Assembly (NCBI GenBank): GCA_035602605.1
Contig: DATNLZ010000140.1
Coordinates: 1-64,000, forward strand
Length of the DNA stretch: 64,000 nt
Direction of reading: 5' to 3'
Source of the DNA: DASQHY01 sp035602605
GTDB taxonomy: Bacteria > Acidobacteriota > Terriglobia > Acidiferrales > UBA7541
A program made the translations under genes and the position numbers. Of this stretch, positions 8,731-17,712 are shown piece by piece. Under the pieces are notes generated by a model. It was not told the DNA's origin and ran no database searches. It was given only the letters and a program-made list of their open reading frames with translations. Within the stretch, counting starts at the first letter, position 1, and each line of letters begins with the position of its first letter.

Positions 8731-9900
8731 ATGGCGATTCCCATTGTGTACAATTTGCGTAGTGTTAGAGTGCGGTGGACTTCAGCGGTGGTCGCGGTGC
8801 TGGGCATCGCCGGCACTGTTGGAGTCTTCGTGGCCATGCTTTCGCTTGCGCGAGGCTTCAAAGCAACTTTGGTTTCCTCCGGCTCCGCGGGAAATGCGAT
8901 CATCATGCGCGCCGGGGCGACGTCTGAAATGATGGGCGCGGTTTCCCTCGACACCATCAAAGTGATTCAAGATGCGCCCGGAGTCGCGCGCTCGGCTGAC
9001 GGCCCGCTGGTAACCGGGGAGGTTGTAGGAGTGGTGCCGTTTCCGCTGCGTTCGACCGGCACGGACGCGAATGTGCAAGTGCGTGGAGTCTCGGGAAACG
9101 TCTTGAAGGTGCGTACTAATGTGAAAATAGCTGACGGGCGTTTCTTTCAGCCCGGACTTACCGAGTTGATCGTCGGTCGCAATGCCGCGACAAGCTACTC
9201 GGGGCTCACGCGGGGTAACACCGTGCAGTTTGGCGGCGGACAATGGCAAGTCGTCGGCATTTTCGACGCCGGCGGCAGCGCCTTCGATTCTGAGGTCTGG
9301 TGCGACGCGCGGGTTTTAAACCAGGTGCTCAAACGCCCGGAAAATGTCTTCCAGTCGGTGACGGTTCACCTCACCTCGCCTGATGCCTTGCGGCAATTGC
9401 AGGATGCGGTGACCGCGGATCCACGCTTGAATGTGGACGTCAGCCGCGAAATTGATTATTATGACAAACAGTCGCTCACGCTGACAAAACTCATCACTAT
9501 TCTTGGCGGGCTAGTCGCTGGGATCATGGCCGTAGGAGCCATCTTTGGCGCGCTGAACACCATGTACTCCGCCGTTTCGGAGCGCTCGCGGGAAATCGCC
9601 ACGATTCGCGCGCTGGGCTTCGGATCGGTAAGCGTGGTGGTTTCGTTCATCGTCGAAGCGTTGTTCATCTCATTTGTCGGCGGATTGCTCGGGTGCATCG
9701 CGGTGCTGCCGCTCAACGGCTATACGACCGGGGCGATGAACTGGCAAACGTTCTCGCATCTGGCTTTCGCTTTCAAGATCACTCCCGGGCTGATGCTCGG
9801 AGGGATTATCTTCGCGCTGGTGATGGGAATCGCCGGTGGGCTTCCGCCCGCGGTACGCGCCGCTCGTCGCCCGATTGCGACCACGTTGCGCGCACTGTAA
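8731..9900 (+). CDS. ABC transporter permease (FtsX/MacB-like), second copy
   Basis: A 389-residue paralogue of the preceding permease, beginning 1 nt after that gene's stop. It has the same architecture, with the signature ERSREIATIRALGFGS ahead of the last membrane helices. ATG 8731 is chosen over an in-frame ATG at 8704 because the latter would overlap the previous gene and add an unrelated segment. It ends the four-gene operon; the next gene is convergent. Confidence 0.87.
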   Translation: MAIPIVYNLRSVRVRWTSAVVAVLGIAGTVGVFVAMLSLARGFKATLVSSGSAGNAIIMRAGATSEMMGAVSLDTIKVIQDAPGVARSADGPLVTGEVVGVVPFPLRSTGTDANVQVRGVSGNVLKVRTNVKIADGRFFQPGLTELIVGRNAATSYSGLTRGNTVQFGGGQWQVVGIFDAGGSAFDSEVWCDARVLNQVLKRPENVFQSVTVHLTSPDALRQLQDAVTADPRLNVDVSREIDYYDKQSLTLTKLITILGGLVAGIMAVGAIFGALNTMYSAVSERSREIATIRALGFGSVSVVVSFIVEALFISFVGGLLGCIAVLPLNGYTTGAMNWQTFSHLAFAFKITPGLMLGGIIFALVMGIAGGLPPAVRAARRPIATTLRAL

Positions 9901-9963
9901 GGCGCCAAACACCCATGCGGCATTGGCTGGCCGCTGGTTATGCGCCGTCGGTGTTAGCCCGTG

Positions 9964-11526
9964 TTAGCGCGCATGGTTTGGGTGAATCCCCAAGCGGTCA
10001 ATTTGCTCGTCAGCTTCCAGTGCTCGAATACATAGATCGGCAATATTCGAGCTGCACTGGTAGATCTGATACGCCGGGAGGTCGGCCTCCTGCACTTCGT
10101 AATCTCCTTCCTCCATCGAACCCATATCCTCCGGCCAATTCATTACGATGGCGTTCCCCGGGTGGGCACGAACCCGGAATTGCTCCGATGAAGGCTCGTA
10201 ATTCCCATAGGCGAAACAGTGCCCGATGCACGCACGGTCAACCATATGGTTGATGAATTTAACACGCCACGTGGGATCCCTGATGATCGTCTCCATCACG
10301 CGCTGGCCTGGCGGAATTGTACCGATGAGCTGCTCAACGCGCGTCTCCATGCGGTTCAGTAGCGAGGTGTCCTGGTAGAGGAACGTGAAGAAAACAATGG
10401 CGATCGTGCCGAACCCCATGGCATGCCATTTTTGCGGACGCATTGCTCCCAGCAGGCAGCACAGCAACGTTACAGAAACCAGAGACAGCCGTTCGACGAG
10501 ATAGCCAAGCGGCCCACCCCAGGTCGAAAACTGAATGACGTTCGGAAGAACGAAAATTCCTATTTCGGTGAGGATATAAAGTTGCAGGGCAAGTCCATAA
10601 TTCGGTCGCAAATCTTCGCGCCGGCTCCTAACATCCACCGCGATGCAAAACACGACAAACAGGATCACGGCGAAATAGAGAACCATGTATCGATGACCAA
10701 AAAGAACGAATTGGTCTGTGCCGTTGATCAGGTAGAGCGGCCATTGCACGCCGCTCACCTTGAAGTGGTTGGCCAGGTAAAAATGCAAACCGACCAGCGA
10801 TAGGCCGGAGATCATCAGAAGAATCACGTGATAGCGACGGGTTACTTTCTCCGCGATCTGAATATACGCGGACGCACCGAATAACCAGATGACTCCCAAA
10901 GGGTGAGCGAGGTAAATCAAAGGCGCCATCGCGAGCGCAACAATCCGCTCCCATCGGTGACCTCTCCAGAAAAGCGCCACGCCTAAGAACGAGAGGCCTA
11001 TCGAGAGGTAATAATTGAAGAACCCGGCGTGAAACGTCCAACCGTAGGTAATCATGGCGAGCAACGGCAGAAGGATCCACGGCGCGCGTCGTGTGGCCGC
11101 GGAAATCAGCGCGAAGGCACCCCAAAATAAAATCAGCACCGCTACGGCGACCGCAATCTTTTCGCCCGTAGGTAAGCCGAAAATCCCGCCCAGGCTACTC
11201 AGCAGCAGATCGAAAAGAATATTGTTCCATTGCCGGGCAATCCATAAACCTGGTGCCTGCCCGTGCTGGATCAATTGGACAAGCCACGCGTTATAGACAT
11301 GACTGCCCAAGTCTCCCGCCTCAATGCGGCGGTGCCAAAAGCAGGGAAGGATCACCGCGGCGGATACTGCCGTCAGCGTTGCCGAATGCCGGCGAACGAA
11401 CTGCGCCGCACTGGTGATCGCAGGTAATCCGCGTGCCGTCCGGCGGCTCGGCGAATCCTCACTCGTCACTGCAGTCCGCCGCGAATGGAAATTGCTAGTC
11501 ATCGTTGTCGGCGATGTCCTTGACAT
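9964..11526 (-). CDS. Polytopic membrane protein, glycosyltransferase-like, unknown function
   Basis: A 520-residue protein with roughly ten hydrophobic helices. An early loop contains the acidic AGDLGSHVYNAWLVQL, recalling the first periplasmic loop of GT-C fold lipid-linked sugar transferases, where an Asp is catalytic. A soluble C-terminal domain (about 400-520) contains two cysteines in RACIGHCFAYGNY. The function is not recognised; the GT-C idea is inference from topology. ATG 11526 is used, but ATG codons shortly after are possible. An 89-nt nested inverted repeat lies just upstream and would fall in its leader. Confidence 0.65.
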   Translation of the reverse strand: MSRTSPTTMTSNFHSRRTAVTSEDSPSRRTARGLPAITSAAQFVRRHSATLTAVSAAVILPCFWHRRIEAGDLGSHVYNAWLVQLIQHGQAPGLWIARQWNNILFDLLLSSLGGIFGLPTGEKIAVAVAVLILFWGAFALISAATRRAPWILLPLLAMITYGWTFHAGFFNYYLSIGLSFLGVALFWRGHRWERIVALAMAPLIYLAHPLGVIWLFGASAYIQIAEKVTRRYHVILLMISGLSLVGLHFYLANHFKVSGVQWPLYLINGTDQFVLFGHRYMVLYFAVILFVVFCIAVDVRSRREDLRPNYGLALQLYILTEIGIFVLPNVIQFSTWGGPLGYLVERLSLVSVTLLCCLLGAMRPQKWHAMGFGTIAIVFFTFLYQDTSLLNRMETRVEQLIGTIPPGQRVMETIIRDPTWRVKFINHMVDRACIGHCFAYGNYEPSSEQFRVRAHPGNAIVMNWPEDMGSMEEGDYEVQEADLPAYQIYQCSSNIADLCIRALEADEQIDRLGIHPNHAR

Positions 11527-11544
11527 TTTCCGTTGATGTACGCG

Positions 11545-11633
11545 AAATTCGCAAGGAAGGAATTGGGCGCAAGGTAGGCCGGAGCTGGCTAGTTTAGCCG
11601 CAAAAGGCTCGGCCCAAATTCTATCGCGAATTT
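11545..11633. repeat. 89-nt nested imperfect inverted repeat / structured element
   Basis: Four collinear stems nest in one another. AAATTCGC (11545-11552) pairs perfectly with GCGAATTT (11626-11633). GAATTGGGC (11560-11568) pairs with GCCCAAATTC (11612-11621, one bulge). GAGC (11582-11585) pairs with GCTC (11607-11610). GGCTA (11587-11591) pairs with TAGCC (11595-11599) over a 3-nt loop. It sits in a gap between divergent genes, beginning 18 nt upstream of the minus-strand membrane-protein start. It could be a leader RNA structure or a palindromic miniature element. Confidence 0.6.
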
Positions 11634-11740
11634 ACCAAGGGAGAGCCTCTGATCACTAGGCGGGGGAAGGGGCTTTACAAATGTTCTAGTCGAGCGGATA
11701 CAAAAAAGAGTTGTCATCTGGCATACTGGCATCTGCGACA

Positions 11741-11854
11741 ATGATGGACACGGGTAGCACTGCGATGCTGCCGGTCACCATGGAACGTCTTTTTGTAATG
11801 TTTACCATCGCTGCCGGGATTGCGCTTGAAGAGGTTACGGAGGTTCCGCTATGA
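11741..11854 (+). CDS. Possible 37-aa hydrophobic leader ORF
   Basis: A short frame from ATG 11741 whose TGA overlaps the next start codon by ATGA, the arrangement of a coupled pair. The peptide has a modest hydrophobic centre (FVMFTIAAGIAL). No ribosome site is obvious and nothing is known of such a peptide, so it may be chance; it is listed because of the precise overlap. Confidence 0.2.
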   Translation: MMDTGSTAMLPVTMERLFVMFTIAAGIALEEVTEVPL

Positions 11855-12018
11855 ACGACAATCCTACAAATCAGCAAAACCCCGCTAAAGACAATCCCAA
11901 GCCCAAGGACTTGGTCGAGGAAGCTTCGCAAGAATCATTTCCGGCAAGTGACCCTCCTTCGTGGGCTGGCGGTGAAAAGGATAGCGACAAGGAACCCGAT
12001 CCTCCGCAACGAGATTAG
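11851..12018 (+). CDS. Small hydrophilic 'SFPASDPPSW' protein (55 aa)
   Basis: A 55-residue, strongly charged, Pro-rich and probably disordered protein. It contains EEASQESFPASDPPSW, a motif I recognise from many very small uncharacterised bacterial proteins, often in stress or envelope contexts. ATG 11851 has a good ribosome site (GGAGG at 11840-11844). No enzymatic role can be inferred. It precedes an acyl desaturase by 55 nt in the same direction and might share its transcript, which would fit a membrane-stress theme (inference). Confidence 0.75.
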   Translation: MNDNPTNQQNPAKDNPKPKDLVEEASQESFPASDPPSWAGGEKDSDKEPDPPQRD

Positions 12019-12073
12019 CGAGTTTCAGAAGTAAGAAATAGTTGCGCGTACCTTGGTTCATTAGAGAGCTAGC

Positions 12074-12910
12074 GTGAGTTCAGCCCAATCAATCGCGCGC
12101 CCGTGGGAGAAGCCCTTTTGGAAGCCAGCAAGAGGCAAAGAGGGCGTTCTGTTCTTTCTTGTGCTGATCCACGTGCTCGCTGTCGTTGGATTGATTTTGT
12201 ACCCTGTGCCGCGCGTTCCCGTCCTGGCATTGGCGATCGTATTTTTTGCAGTCGGAGGTTTGGGAACCACGGTCGTTTATCACCGGACGTTGGCCCATCG
12301 CACACTCAAGCTCAATCCCGTCATCGAGCATATTCTGATTTTTTGCGCGATGTTCAGCGGTTCGGGCTCTCCCGGCAGCTGGGTTGCATACCATCGGCAT
12401 CATCACTCGCACGCCGACACGCCCGATGACATTTCCAGTCCCAAACAGGCCGGTTTTTGGTGGGCGCATCTGCGCTGGCTTTATCAATGTGAACGCGCCA
12501 AGAAGGAGAAATGGTGCCCGGAACTGACTCGCGGGGCGTACAAGTTCTGGACTTATGCGCAACCAGTGGTGCTGTTGTTATCGATATTCTGTGGTCTCTT
12601 TTTCGGCTGGCAAGGGTTTTTCTGGCTTGGCGCTATTCGTCTCGTCTATACGCTGCACATGCAGTGTTTTGTAAATAGCCTCACGCATTTAGGACGCTCC
12701 GATGAAGACGATTCCAGCCAGAACATTTGGTGGCTTGGCCCTCTGCAATTGGGCGCTTGGGGGGAAAACTGGCATAAGAATCACCATTCTCACTCTGGTT
12801 CTGCGCGCCTTGGGCTTCGCTGGTGGCAACCGGATATCGGCTGGTATTTCATCTACGCCATGGAAGTGGCCGGCCTAGCCCACCATGTAAAACGTCCGCG
12901 GTTATCATAA
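12074..12910 (+). CDS. Fatty-acid (acyl-CoA delta-9 type) desaturase
   Basis: A 278-residue di-iron membrane desaturase that introduces a double bond into acyl chains. The three histidine boxes are present: HRTLAHR, HRHHH and HKNHHSH. Hydrophobic pairs near residues 25-60 and 155-185 give the usual four-helix membrane topology. The start is GTG 12074. The length is typical for bacterial acyl-CoA/acyl-lipid delta-9 enzymes. The electron donor is not encoded nearby. It probably adjusts membrane fluidity. Confidence 0.88.
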   Translation: MSSAQSIARPWEKPFWKPARGKEGVLFFLVLIHVLAVVGLILYPVPRVPVLALAIVFFAVGGLGTTVVYHRTLAHRTLKLNPVIEHILIFCAMFSGSGSPGSWVAYHRHHHSHADTPDDISSPKQAGFWWAHLRWLYQCERAKKEKWCPELTRGAYKFWTYAQPVVLLLSIFCGLFFGWQGFFWLGAIRLVYTLHMQCFVNSLTHLGRSDEDDSSQNIWWLGPLQLGAWGENWHKNHHSHSGSARLGLRWWQPDIGWYFIYAMEVAGLAHHVKRPRLS

Positions 12911-13036
12911 ATTGTTGTCTCAAATTCCGCGGTGTCCTGTAGGTGCATGCGAGATCAATCTGCTTCGCTTCCCGAGAGGTTTGTGGAAGAGCTCGCGGTA
13001 CAATAGAACTTGATGATCAAAGGGTCGGGGGCTGCA

Positions 13037-14704
13037 ATGAACGAGCAGCATAAGCGATGGGTCGGCCAAGTCATCAACCAAGAATTCCAGTTGCGCGAGT
13101 ACCTGGGAGGTTCTGAATCGTCTGCCGTTTTTCTGAGTGAACGCGCTGAGCGCAAGTCTCAGGGTGCTCACAAAGTCGCAATAAAGCTACTTCCCGCAAA
13201 TCGAACGACGTCCGAACGACAGCTTTCCCGCTGGAACCAAGTTGCCAAGCTTTTTCATCCTCACCTTCTTCGTCTTTTCGAAAGTGGACGCTGCCGCGTG
13301 GATCGTTCGGATCTTATTTACGTGGTGATGGAGTATGCTGAAGAAAATCTCTCGCAAATTATTCCGTCGCGCCCGCTTACGCCTGCGGAGACGCGGGACA
13401 TGCTCATTCCAACGCTCGACGCTCTCGCGTATCTTCACGCAAAAGGGTTGATTCACGGGCACATTAAACCTGCTAACATCATGGCCGTCAACGATCAACT
13501 AAAACTTTCTACTGACGGCCTCTCCTCAACGCGCGAACCGGCTGATAGGCCGCCGCAAAAGTCCAGCATCTACAATCCACCCGAGGCCTCAGCCGGTACA
13601 CTTTCGCCTGCAAGCGATGTTTGGGCCCTCGGAATAACTCTTGTTGAAGTGCTGACCCAGCGGCCACCGGCCGCGCAAAGCAATCTGCAAGCACCTCCAG
13701 GCGTTCCGGAAACGGTGCCTGCGCCGTTCCTTGAAATTGCGCGGCACTGCCTGGTAACCGATCCAAACCGCAGATGGACTATCACAGAAATTGCCGCGCA
13801 TTTAAACCCGGCCGCTTCCGAGTCTCGGTTATTGCCGTCGACGCCGTTGGCTGCGGTCGCCGCACCACCGACGCCTTCGCGGGCGGCTTCGCCTATCCCA
13901 CTCTCTGCGCGTCCTGGTTCGCCGACTGTCCCACGACCAAGTGCGTTTCCGCCACGCCCACCTGCTTCATCTGCTCATGCGCGGGCCAGCGGGGCTCGGG
14001 CGCGGAAGCGTCTCGGGGGCCATCGCTATCTCATCCCAGCACTGGCGGTAGTCGTGGTACTAATCGCAATCCTCGGAGGCGCGCGTCTTCTCAATCGCCG
14101 CGAGACTCAGCCAGGGTCACCAAGTGCAGCTCGGTCTCCATCCGAACCTTCTCATTCCTCTCAATCTTCTAAGGATGTTCCACTAAGTTCGCACCCGACC
14201 GAGGAAAGTGGGAAACAGCTTGCTGGTTCGCGGCCCTCTTCTGAAACACAGCAACGTGCTAAACAACCTCCGCCACAACGCAAATCGCAGCCTGCGTTGG
14301 ATGCATCCAGCGTCGCAGCGAGCGCACCACGTCTCGGTGCACGTGATGCATCGCGCGGCGTTCGTTCCGATGCCGCTGCGAGGGCTTCCTCAGGTTCGGG
14401 CGTACCCGGCGAAGTACTTCAACAGGATGTACCCAATGTTTCACAGAAGGCCAGAGCCAGCATTCAGGGGAAGGTCAGAGTCAGCGTAAAAGTGCACGTA
14501 GACCAGTCCGGCAACGTAACAGGAGCCGAGTTCGTTTCGGCAGGTTCGAGCAAATATTTCGCTGATTTGGCGATGAGATCCGCCCAGAAATGGGAATTTG
14601 CTCCAGCAAAGCTAAATGGACAGTATGTCGCGACCGATTGGGTCCTGCGCTACGAATTTGGCAACTCGGGCACCAAGGTTTTTCCCCAGCAAGCACCTCG
14701 TTGA
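13037..14704 (+). CDS. Ser/Thr pseudokinase-like protein fused to TonB-type C-terminal domain
   Basis: A protein of 555 residues. Residues 10-250 have a PknB-like kinase fold: VAIK lysine near 49 and VVMEYAEENLSQ hinge. But the glycine loop reads LGGSESSAVF and the catalytic HRD is HGH (IHGHIKPANIM near 140), so the catalytic Asp is missing. The DFG site reads STDG. A Pro/Ser-rich linker leads to one membrane helix (about 329-351), another low-complexity stretch, then a TonB_C-like domain (about 470-550, VSVKVHVDQSGNV and MRSAQKWEFAP). ATG 13037 is preferred because a -10-like TACAAT at 12999-13004 would leave ATG 13013 nearly leaderless. It probably senses or scaffolds across the membrane. 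Confidence 0.8.
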   Translation: MNEQHKRWVGQVINQEFQLREYLGGSESSAVFLSERAERKSQGAHKVAIKLLPANRTTSERQLSRWNQVAKLFHPHLLRLFESGRCRVDRSDLIYVVMEYAEENLSQIIPSRPLTPAETRDMLIPTLDALAYLHAKGLIHGHIKPANIMAVNDQLKLSTDGLSSTREPADRPPQKSSIYNPPEASAGTLSPASDVWALGITLVEVLTQRPPAAQSNLQAPPGVPETVPAPFLEIARHCLVTDPNRRWTITEIAAHLNPAASESRLLPSTPLAAVAAPPTPSRAASPIPLSARPGSPTVPRPSAFPPRPPASSAHARASGARARKRLGGHRYLIPALAVVVVLIAILGGARLLNRRETQPGSPSAARSPSEPSHSSQSSKDVPLSSHPTEESGKQLAGSRPSSETQQRAKQPPPQRKSQPALDASSVAASAPRLGARDASRGVRSDAAARASSGSGVPGEVLQQDVPNVSQKARASIQGKVRVSVKVHVDQSGNVTGAEFVSAGSSKYFADLAMRSAQKWEFAPAKLNGQYVATDWVLRYEFGNSGTKVFPQQAPR

Positions 14705-14722
14705 CTCGCCACACGCTTTCAT

Positions 14723-15799
14723 TTACTTGCCACGCGAGTGGAATTCGGTTACCTGTGCAGTTCCGCCGGCCCACTGCAGTTCGCTGCCAACTGAATTGTT
14801 CTCGCGACGTACATAGCCCATCGCGATCGCGCAGCGCCAAGCGGGAGAGTATGCGGCGCGGGTAACCCTCCCCACTTCCGTGTCTCCCACTCGGAGAGGT
14901 GTGTCCGCGGGCGGCGGCTCGTCGCTGGAAAACTTGAGTCCCACGAGTCTCCGGTTTACATGCCCGCGCGAACGCACTCGTTCCACAATTTCCTGGCCCG
15001 TGTAACAGCCTTTGGTGTAACTGATATGAGTTTTCTCGAGCCCGGCCTCATGGGGAATCTGCTTTTCGCTGAAGTCATAGCCGAACCACGGAACGCCCGC
15101 CTCGAGACGCAGCACGTTCAACGCTTCATAGCCGACGGGACCGCCATCGTGCACGCGAACTGCTCCTTCTAACACTTTCCATAGTTCGGCTGCGCGGCTA
15201 CGGTCCACGATGAACTCGCAACCTGCTACTCCGTTCGGCGAACGGCGCACCATCCGGCACGGTATTTCCGCAATGTTGATCTCGGTGTGCCCAAGCTCCG
15301 CGAGAGACTCGAGCGCAGGTCCACCGAGCATCGCAACGACCTCTGTGCTTCGCGGCCCTTCGAGGGATACCACAGCATTGCGATCACTCACATCTTCGAG
15401 TGTAACGTCGTCCATGATGATGTACTTTTCAAGCGTTGAGACCAGCCGCTCGCGAATCATCGCGTAAGACACTAGCAAAAGTCGATCCGCCAGCGCGTAG
15501 GTCTCAACTTCTGCCAAAATATGTCCCTGGGCGTTCAGCAGTAGCGAAATATTTCCATCGCCATCTTTCAGATCGCGCACATTATTGGTCAGCACAGCAT
15601 TGAGGTAACGCACCCGGTCAGGTCCCGTGAATTCGAGAAACACACGGTAGTTCTTATCCACGAGTACCACACCGTCTCGCGCGTACCCATACTCTTGGTT
15701 CGAATCGGAAAATCGTGTGGGTAGGGAGCAGCCGAACCAGGTTCCCATGGTTACGTGCGCACGTGCAAGCCCCGCCGCTAATGGACTCTCAAGTGTCAT
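14723..15799 (-). CDS. ygfZ: YgfZ/GcvT-like folate-binding protein
   Basis: A 358-residue member of the aminomethyltransferase-like family. The diagnostic YgfZ motif KGCYTGQEIVER lies in the second half, followed by RSRGHVNRRL. YgfZ binds tetrahydrofolate and assists maintenance or assembly of Fe-S proteins, including tRNA-thiolation enzymes; it lacks glycine-cleavage activity. ATG 15799 follows a GGAGAG ribosome site; a more upstream ATG at 15832 would run into the divergent promoter region. It is convergent with the pseudokinase gene and divergent from the metallo-hydrolase. Confidence 0.85.
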   Translation of the reverse strand: MTLESPLAAGLARAHVTMGTWFGCSLPTRFSDSNQEYGYARDGVVLVDKNYRVFLEFTGPDRVRYLNAVLTNNVRDLKDGDGNISLLLNAQGHILAEVETYALADRLLLVSYAMIRERLVSTLEKYIIMDDVTLEDVSDRNAVVSLEGPRSTEVVAMLGGPALESLAELGHTEINIAEIPCRMVRRSPNGVAGCEFIVDRSRAAELWKVLEGAVRVHDGGPVGYEALNVLRLEAGVPWFGYDFSEKQIPHEAGLEKTHISYTKGCYTGQEIVERVRSRGHVNRRLVGLKFSSDEPPPADTPLRVGDTEVGRVTRAAYSPAWRCAIAMGYVRRENNSVGSELQWAGGTAQVTEFHSRGK

Positions 15800-15860
15800 T
15801 TCTCTCCAAAGTGTGATTGGCGAACACTCCAATTTCTTCTCTCGTGATAAAATTGTTATA

Positions 15861-16553
15861 ATGACGGCAACAACTCCTCAGGTGCATAAGCGGCCGGGTA
15901 AAATCATTCATGAGATTCTTCCGGTGGGATTGCTGCAATGCAACTGCTCGATTGTTGGTGACACGGAAACTCGCGAAGCCCTGGTCATTGATCCTGGCGA
16001 TGAAGTCGATCGTATCCTTGAACTGCTGCGCAAACATCAGCTGAGCGTCACAGCGATTGTGAGCACTCATGCGCACATCGACCATGTGGGCGGCTTTCGC
16101 AAACTCCACGACACGACTGGCGCTCCCGTCCTCATGCATGCTGACGATCTCGAACTTTATAAGGCGCTGGCCATCCAGGCGACTTGGATTGGAATGCCTA
16201 CTCCAGAGATGACCAAGGTCGAGAGCTTTTTGAAAGAGGGTGACACGGTGCGCTGGGGACCATTCGCAGCGCATGTTTATCACACGCCAGGGCACACTCG
16301 CGGCAGCTTGTGTTTGTATCTTCCGCAAGACGCCGGGACGATCGCGCTTCCCGCTCCGCAGCTTTTTTCCGGAGATACGCTTTTCGAAGGAAGTATCGGC
16401 CGCACGGACCTTTGGGGTGGGTCGCTCGATGATATTTTGCGTTCGATTCATACCAAACTTCTCGCACTACCGGACGAAACGATCGTCTTCCCGGGCCACG
16501 GCTCACCAACTACGATCGGACAGGAACGCGAGAGCAATCCCTTCTTGAAGTAG
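15861..16553 (+). CDS. Metallo-beta-lactamase-fold hydrolase (glyoxalase II-like)
   Basis: A 230-residue MBL-fold enzyme. The metal motif THAHIDHVGG is present, with further ligands in HTPGHTRGSL, FSGDTLFEGSIGRTD and FPGHGSPTTIGQE, the pattern of hydroxyacylglutathione hydrolase-like proteins. Likely activity is thioester hydrolysis with two Zn or Fe ions; the substrate is not specified by sequence. ATG 15861 begins directly at the family N-terminus. Its promoter region is shared with the divergent ygfZ gene. Confidence 0.87.
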   Translation: MTATTPQVHKRPGKIIHEILPVGLLQCNCSIVGDTETREALVIDPGDEVDRILELLRKHQLSVTAIVSTHAHIDHVGGFRKLHDTTGAPVLMHADDLELYKALAIQATWIGMPTPEMTKVESFLKEGDTVRWGPFAAHVYHTPGHTRGSLCLYLPQDAGTIALPAPQLFSGDTLFEGSIGRTDLWGGSLDDILRSIHTKLLALPDETIVFPGHGSPTTIGQERESNPFLK

Positions 16554-16616
16554 CCGCCCTTTCTTGAAGTAACGCTCGCATTCTCGGAGGAGGTCATCGC
16601 TCAGTAACGCGCCGCT

Positions 16617-16877
16617 TCAGCTTCGTTCGCGTTCCTGGCGCAGAGCTTCCATGACGCTTTGGATCAGCTGTTTCGCCCGAGAAAGTTCTCGGGTTATGAT
16701 TTGAATGTCCATCGTAGGTTTTGCGGGATCCCGGTGGCTATGGCAATAGACACCGTGCTGTCCGACCAGAATCATCGCATCGGTTAATCGGTCAAGAGAG
16801 ACAGCTAGTCGTCCTCGATGCGTTCCCAGCATCTGCTCGTAGTGCGCCAGCTCATCTTGCTGCTCATCAGACGACAT
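16617..16877 (-). CDS. Hypothetical helical protein (86 aa)
   Basis: An 86-residue, soluble, mostly helical protein with regular charged heptad-like spacing and a HSHRDP loop in the middle. ATG 16877 has a strong ribosome site (GGGAGGAG). I do not recognise a family. It faces the metallo-hydrolase gene convergently and has no operon partner. Confidence 0.55.
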   Translation of the reverse strand: MSSDEQQDELAHYEQMLGTHRGRLAVSLDRLTDAMILVGQHGVYCHSHRDPAKPTMDIQIITRELSRAKQLIQSVMEALRQERERS

Positions 16878-17140
16878 GCCGCGGCTCCTCCCGTTTCACA
16901 CTCATTGTCTCTGTCACCTGACACTTTTGGGGGCCACTTCAAAGATACGCGTTCCTGTTCTTTTCGACAAATCGTTCCCCATCTGTCCCCAGCCACACCT
17001 TTCATAGCCAAGACTCGCTGTTGCGCGCCAGGAACATCTTCTGGCACCTAAACTTTACTCGAATGGACGGTCGGAAGATAATCCCTCGTAGTTGAAGACT
17101 GCTTTTTTGAGTGTTAAAGCCCCATCGAATCGAGGCAGCA

Positions 17141-17701
17141 ATGAGACGTTCCGACCTGGTACAGCATAAAGAGAAAGGGGCAGGCATGCGCACCACCCAG
17201 ATCGTGTTTGGCGAACGCCAGCATTTGCTGCGCGTTCTCGATTCACTCGAAAGCACCGACCTCGCGCCCGCACGCCAGCAGCAGGAAAAGCGTGTACTCG
17301 AAGAGCTGATACATGCTCGCACTCACGAGCTTAATCACATCAACACTGCTTGGGATGAAAAGGTCGGGTTGGTGCTTAGTGCCGACGCCAAGCCGGACAT
17401 GCTGGAAAAGCTATCGCGGCAAGCTCCCGAAAGCGATTACTATTTGCTTCGGCTCATCAGTGAACATCCTAAAGTCTCATCCAAGACCCTGAGTCGTTTG
17501 GCCAGGCATCCCTACGCGGCGATACGCGAGAATGTGGCCCGGCATCCCAACGCTGACGCTGAGACGCTCTCTTGGCTAAGCCGCGATCGCAGCCAGCCAC
17601 TCTGGTACCTGGTGGCGTTCAATCCCAATACCCCGGCGGTGCTGCGCCGCAAACTTCAAGAACGACTCCGCAAACTAGGCCAAACTGATTCTCCGAAGTA
17701 A
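17141..17701 (+). CDS. LRV (leucine-rich repeat variant) protein
   Basis: A 186-residue protein. The second half contains tandem leucine-rich-variant units of about 24 residues (SEHPKVSSKTLSRLARHPY, RENVARHPNADAETLSWLSR, and a degenerate AFNPNTPAVLRRKL), which form a right-handed superhelix used for protein binding. The N-terminal 80 residues are helical. Either ATG 17141 (GAGG) or ATG 17186 (AAAGGGG) may be the start. It stops 11 nt before the benzoate-CoA-ligase-like gene, so the two are probably cotranscribed. Confidence 0.7.
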   Translation: MRRSDLVQHKEKGAGMRTTQIVFGERQHLLRVLDSLESTDLAPARQQQEKRVLEELIHARTHELNHINTAWDEKVGLVLSADAKPDMLEKLSRQAPESDYYLLRLISEHPKVSSKTLSRLARHPYAAIRENVARHPNADAETLSWLSRDRSQPLWYLVAFNPNTPAVLRRKLQERLRKLGQTDSPK

Positions 17702-17712
17702 AATGGCCGGGC

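Noticed and set aside
16540..16575. Tandem 'TTCTTGAAGTA' copies at the end of the metallo-hydrolase gene
   Set aside because: A short local duplication of the gene's 3' end with no sign of function.
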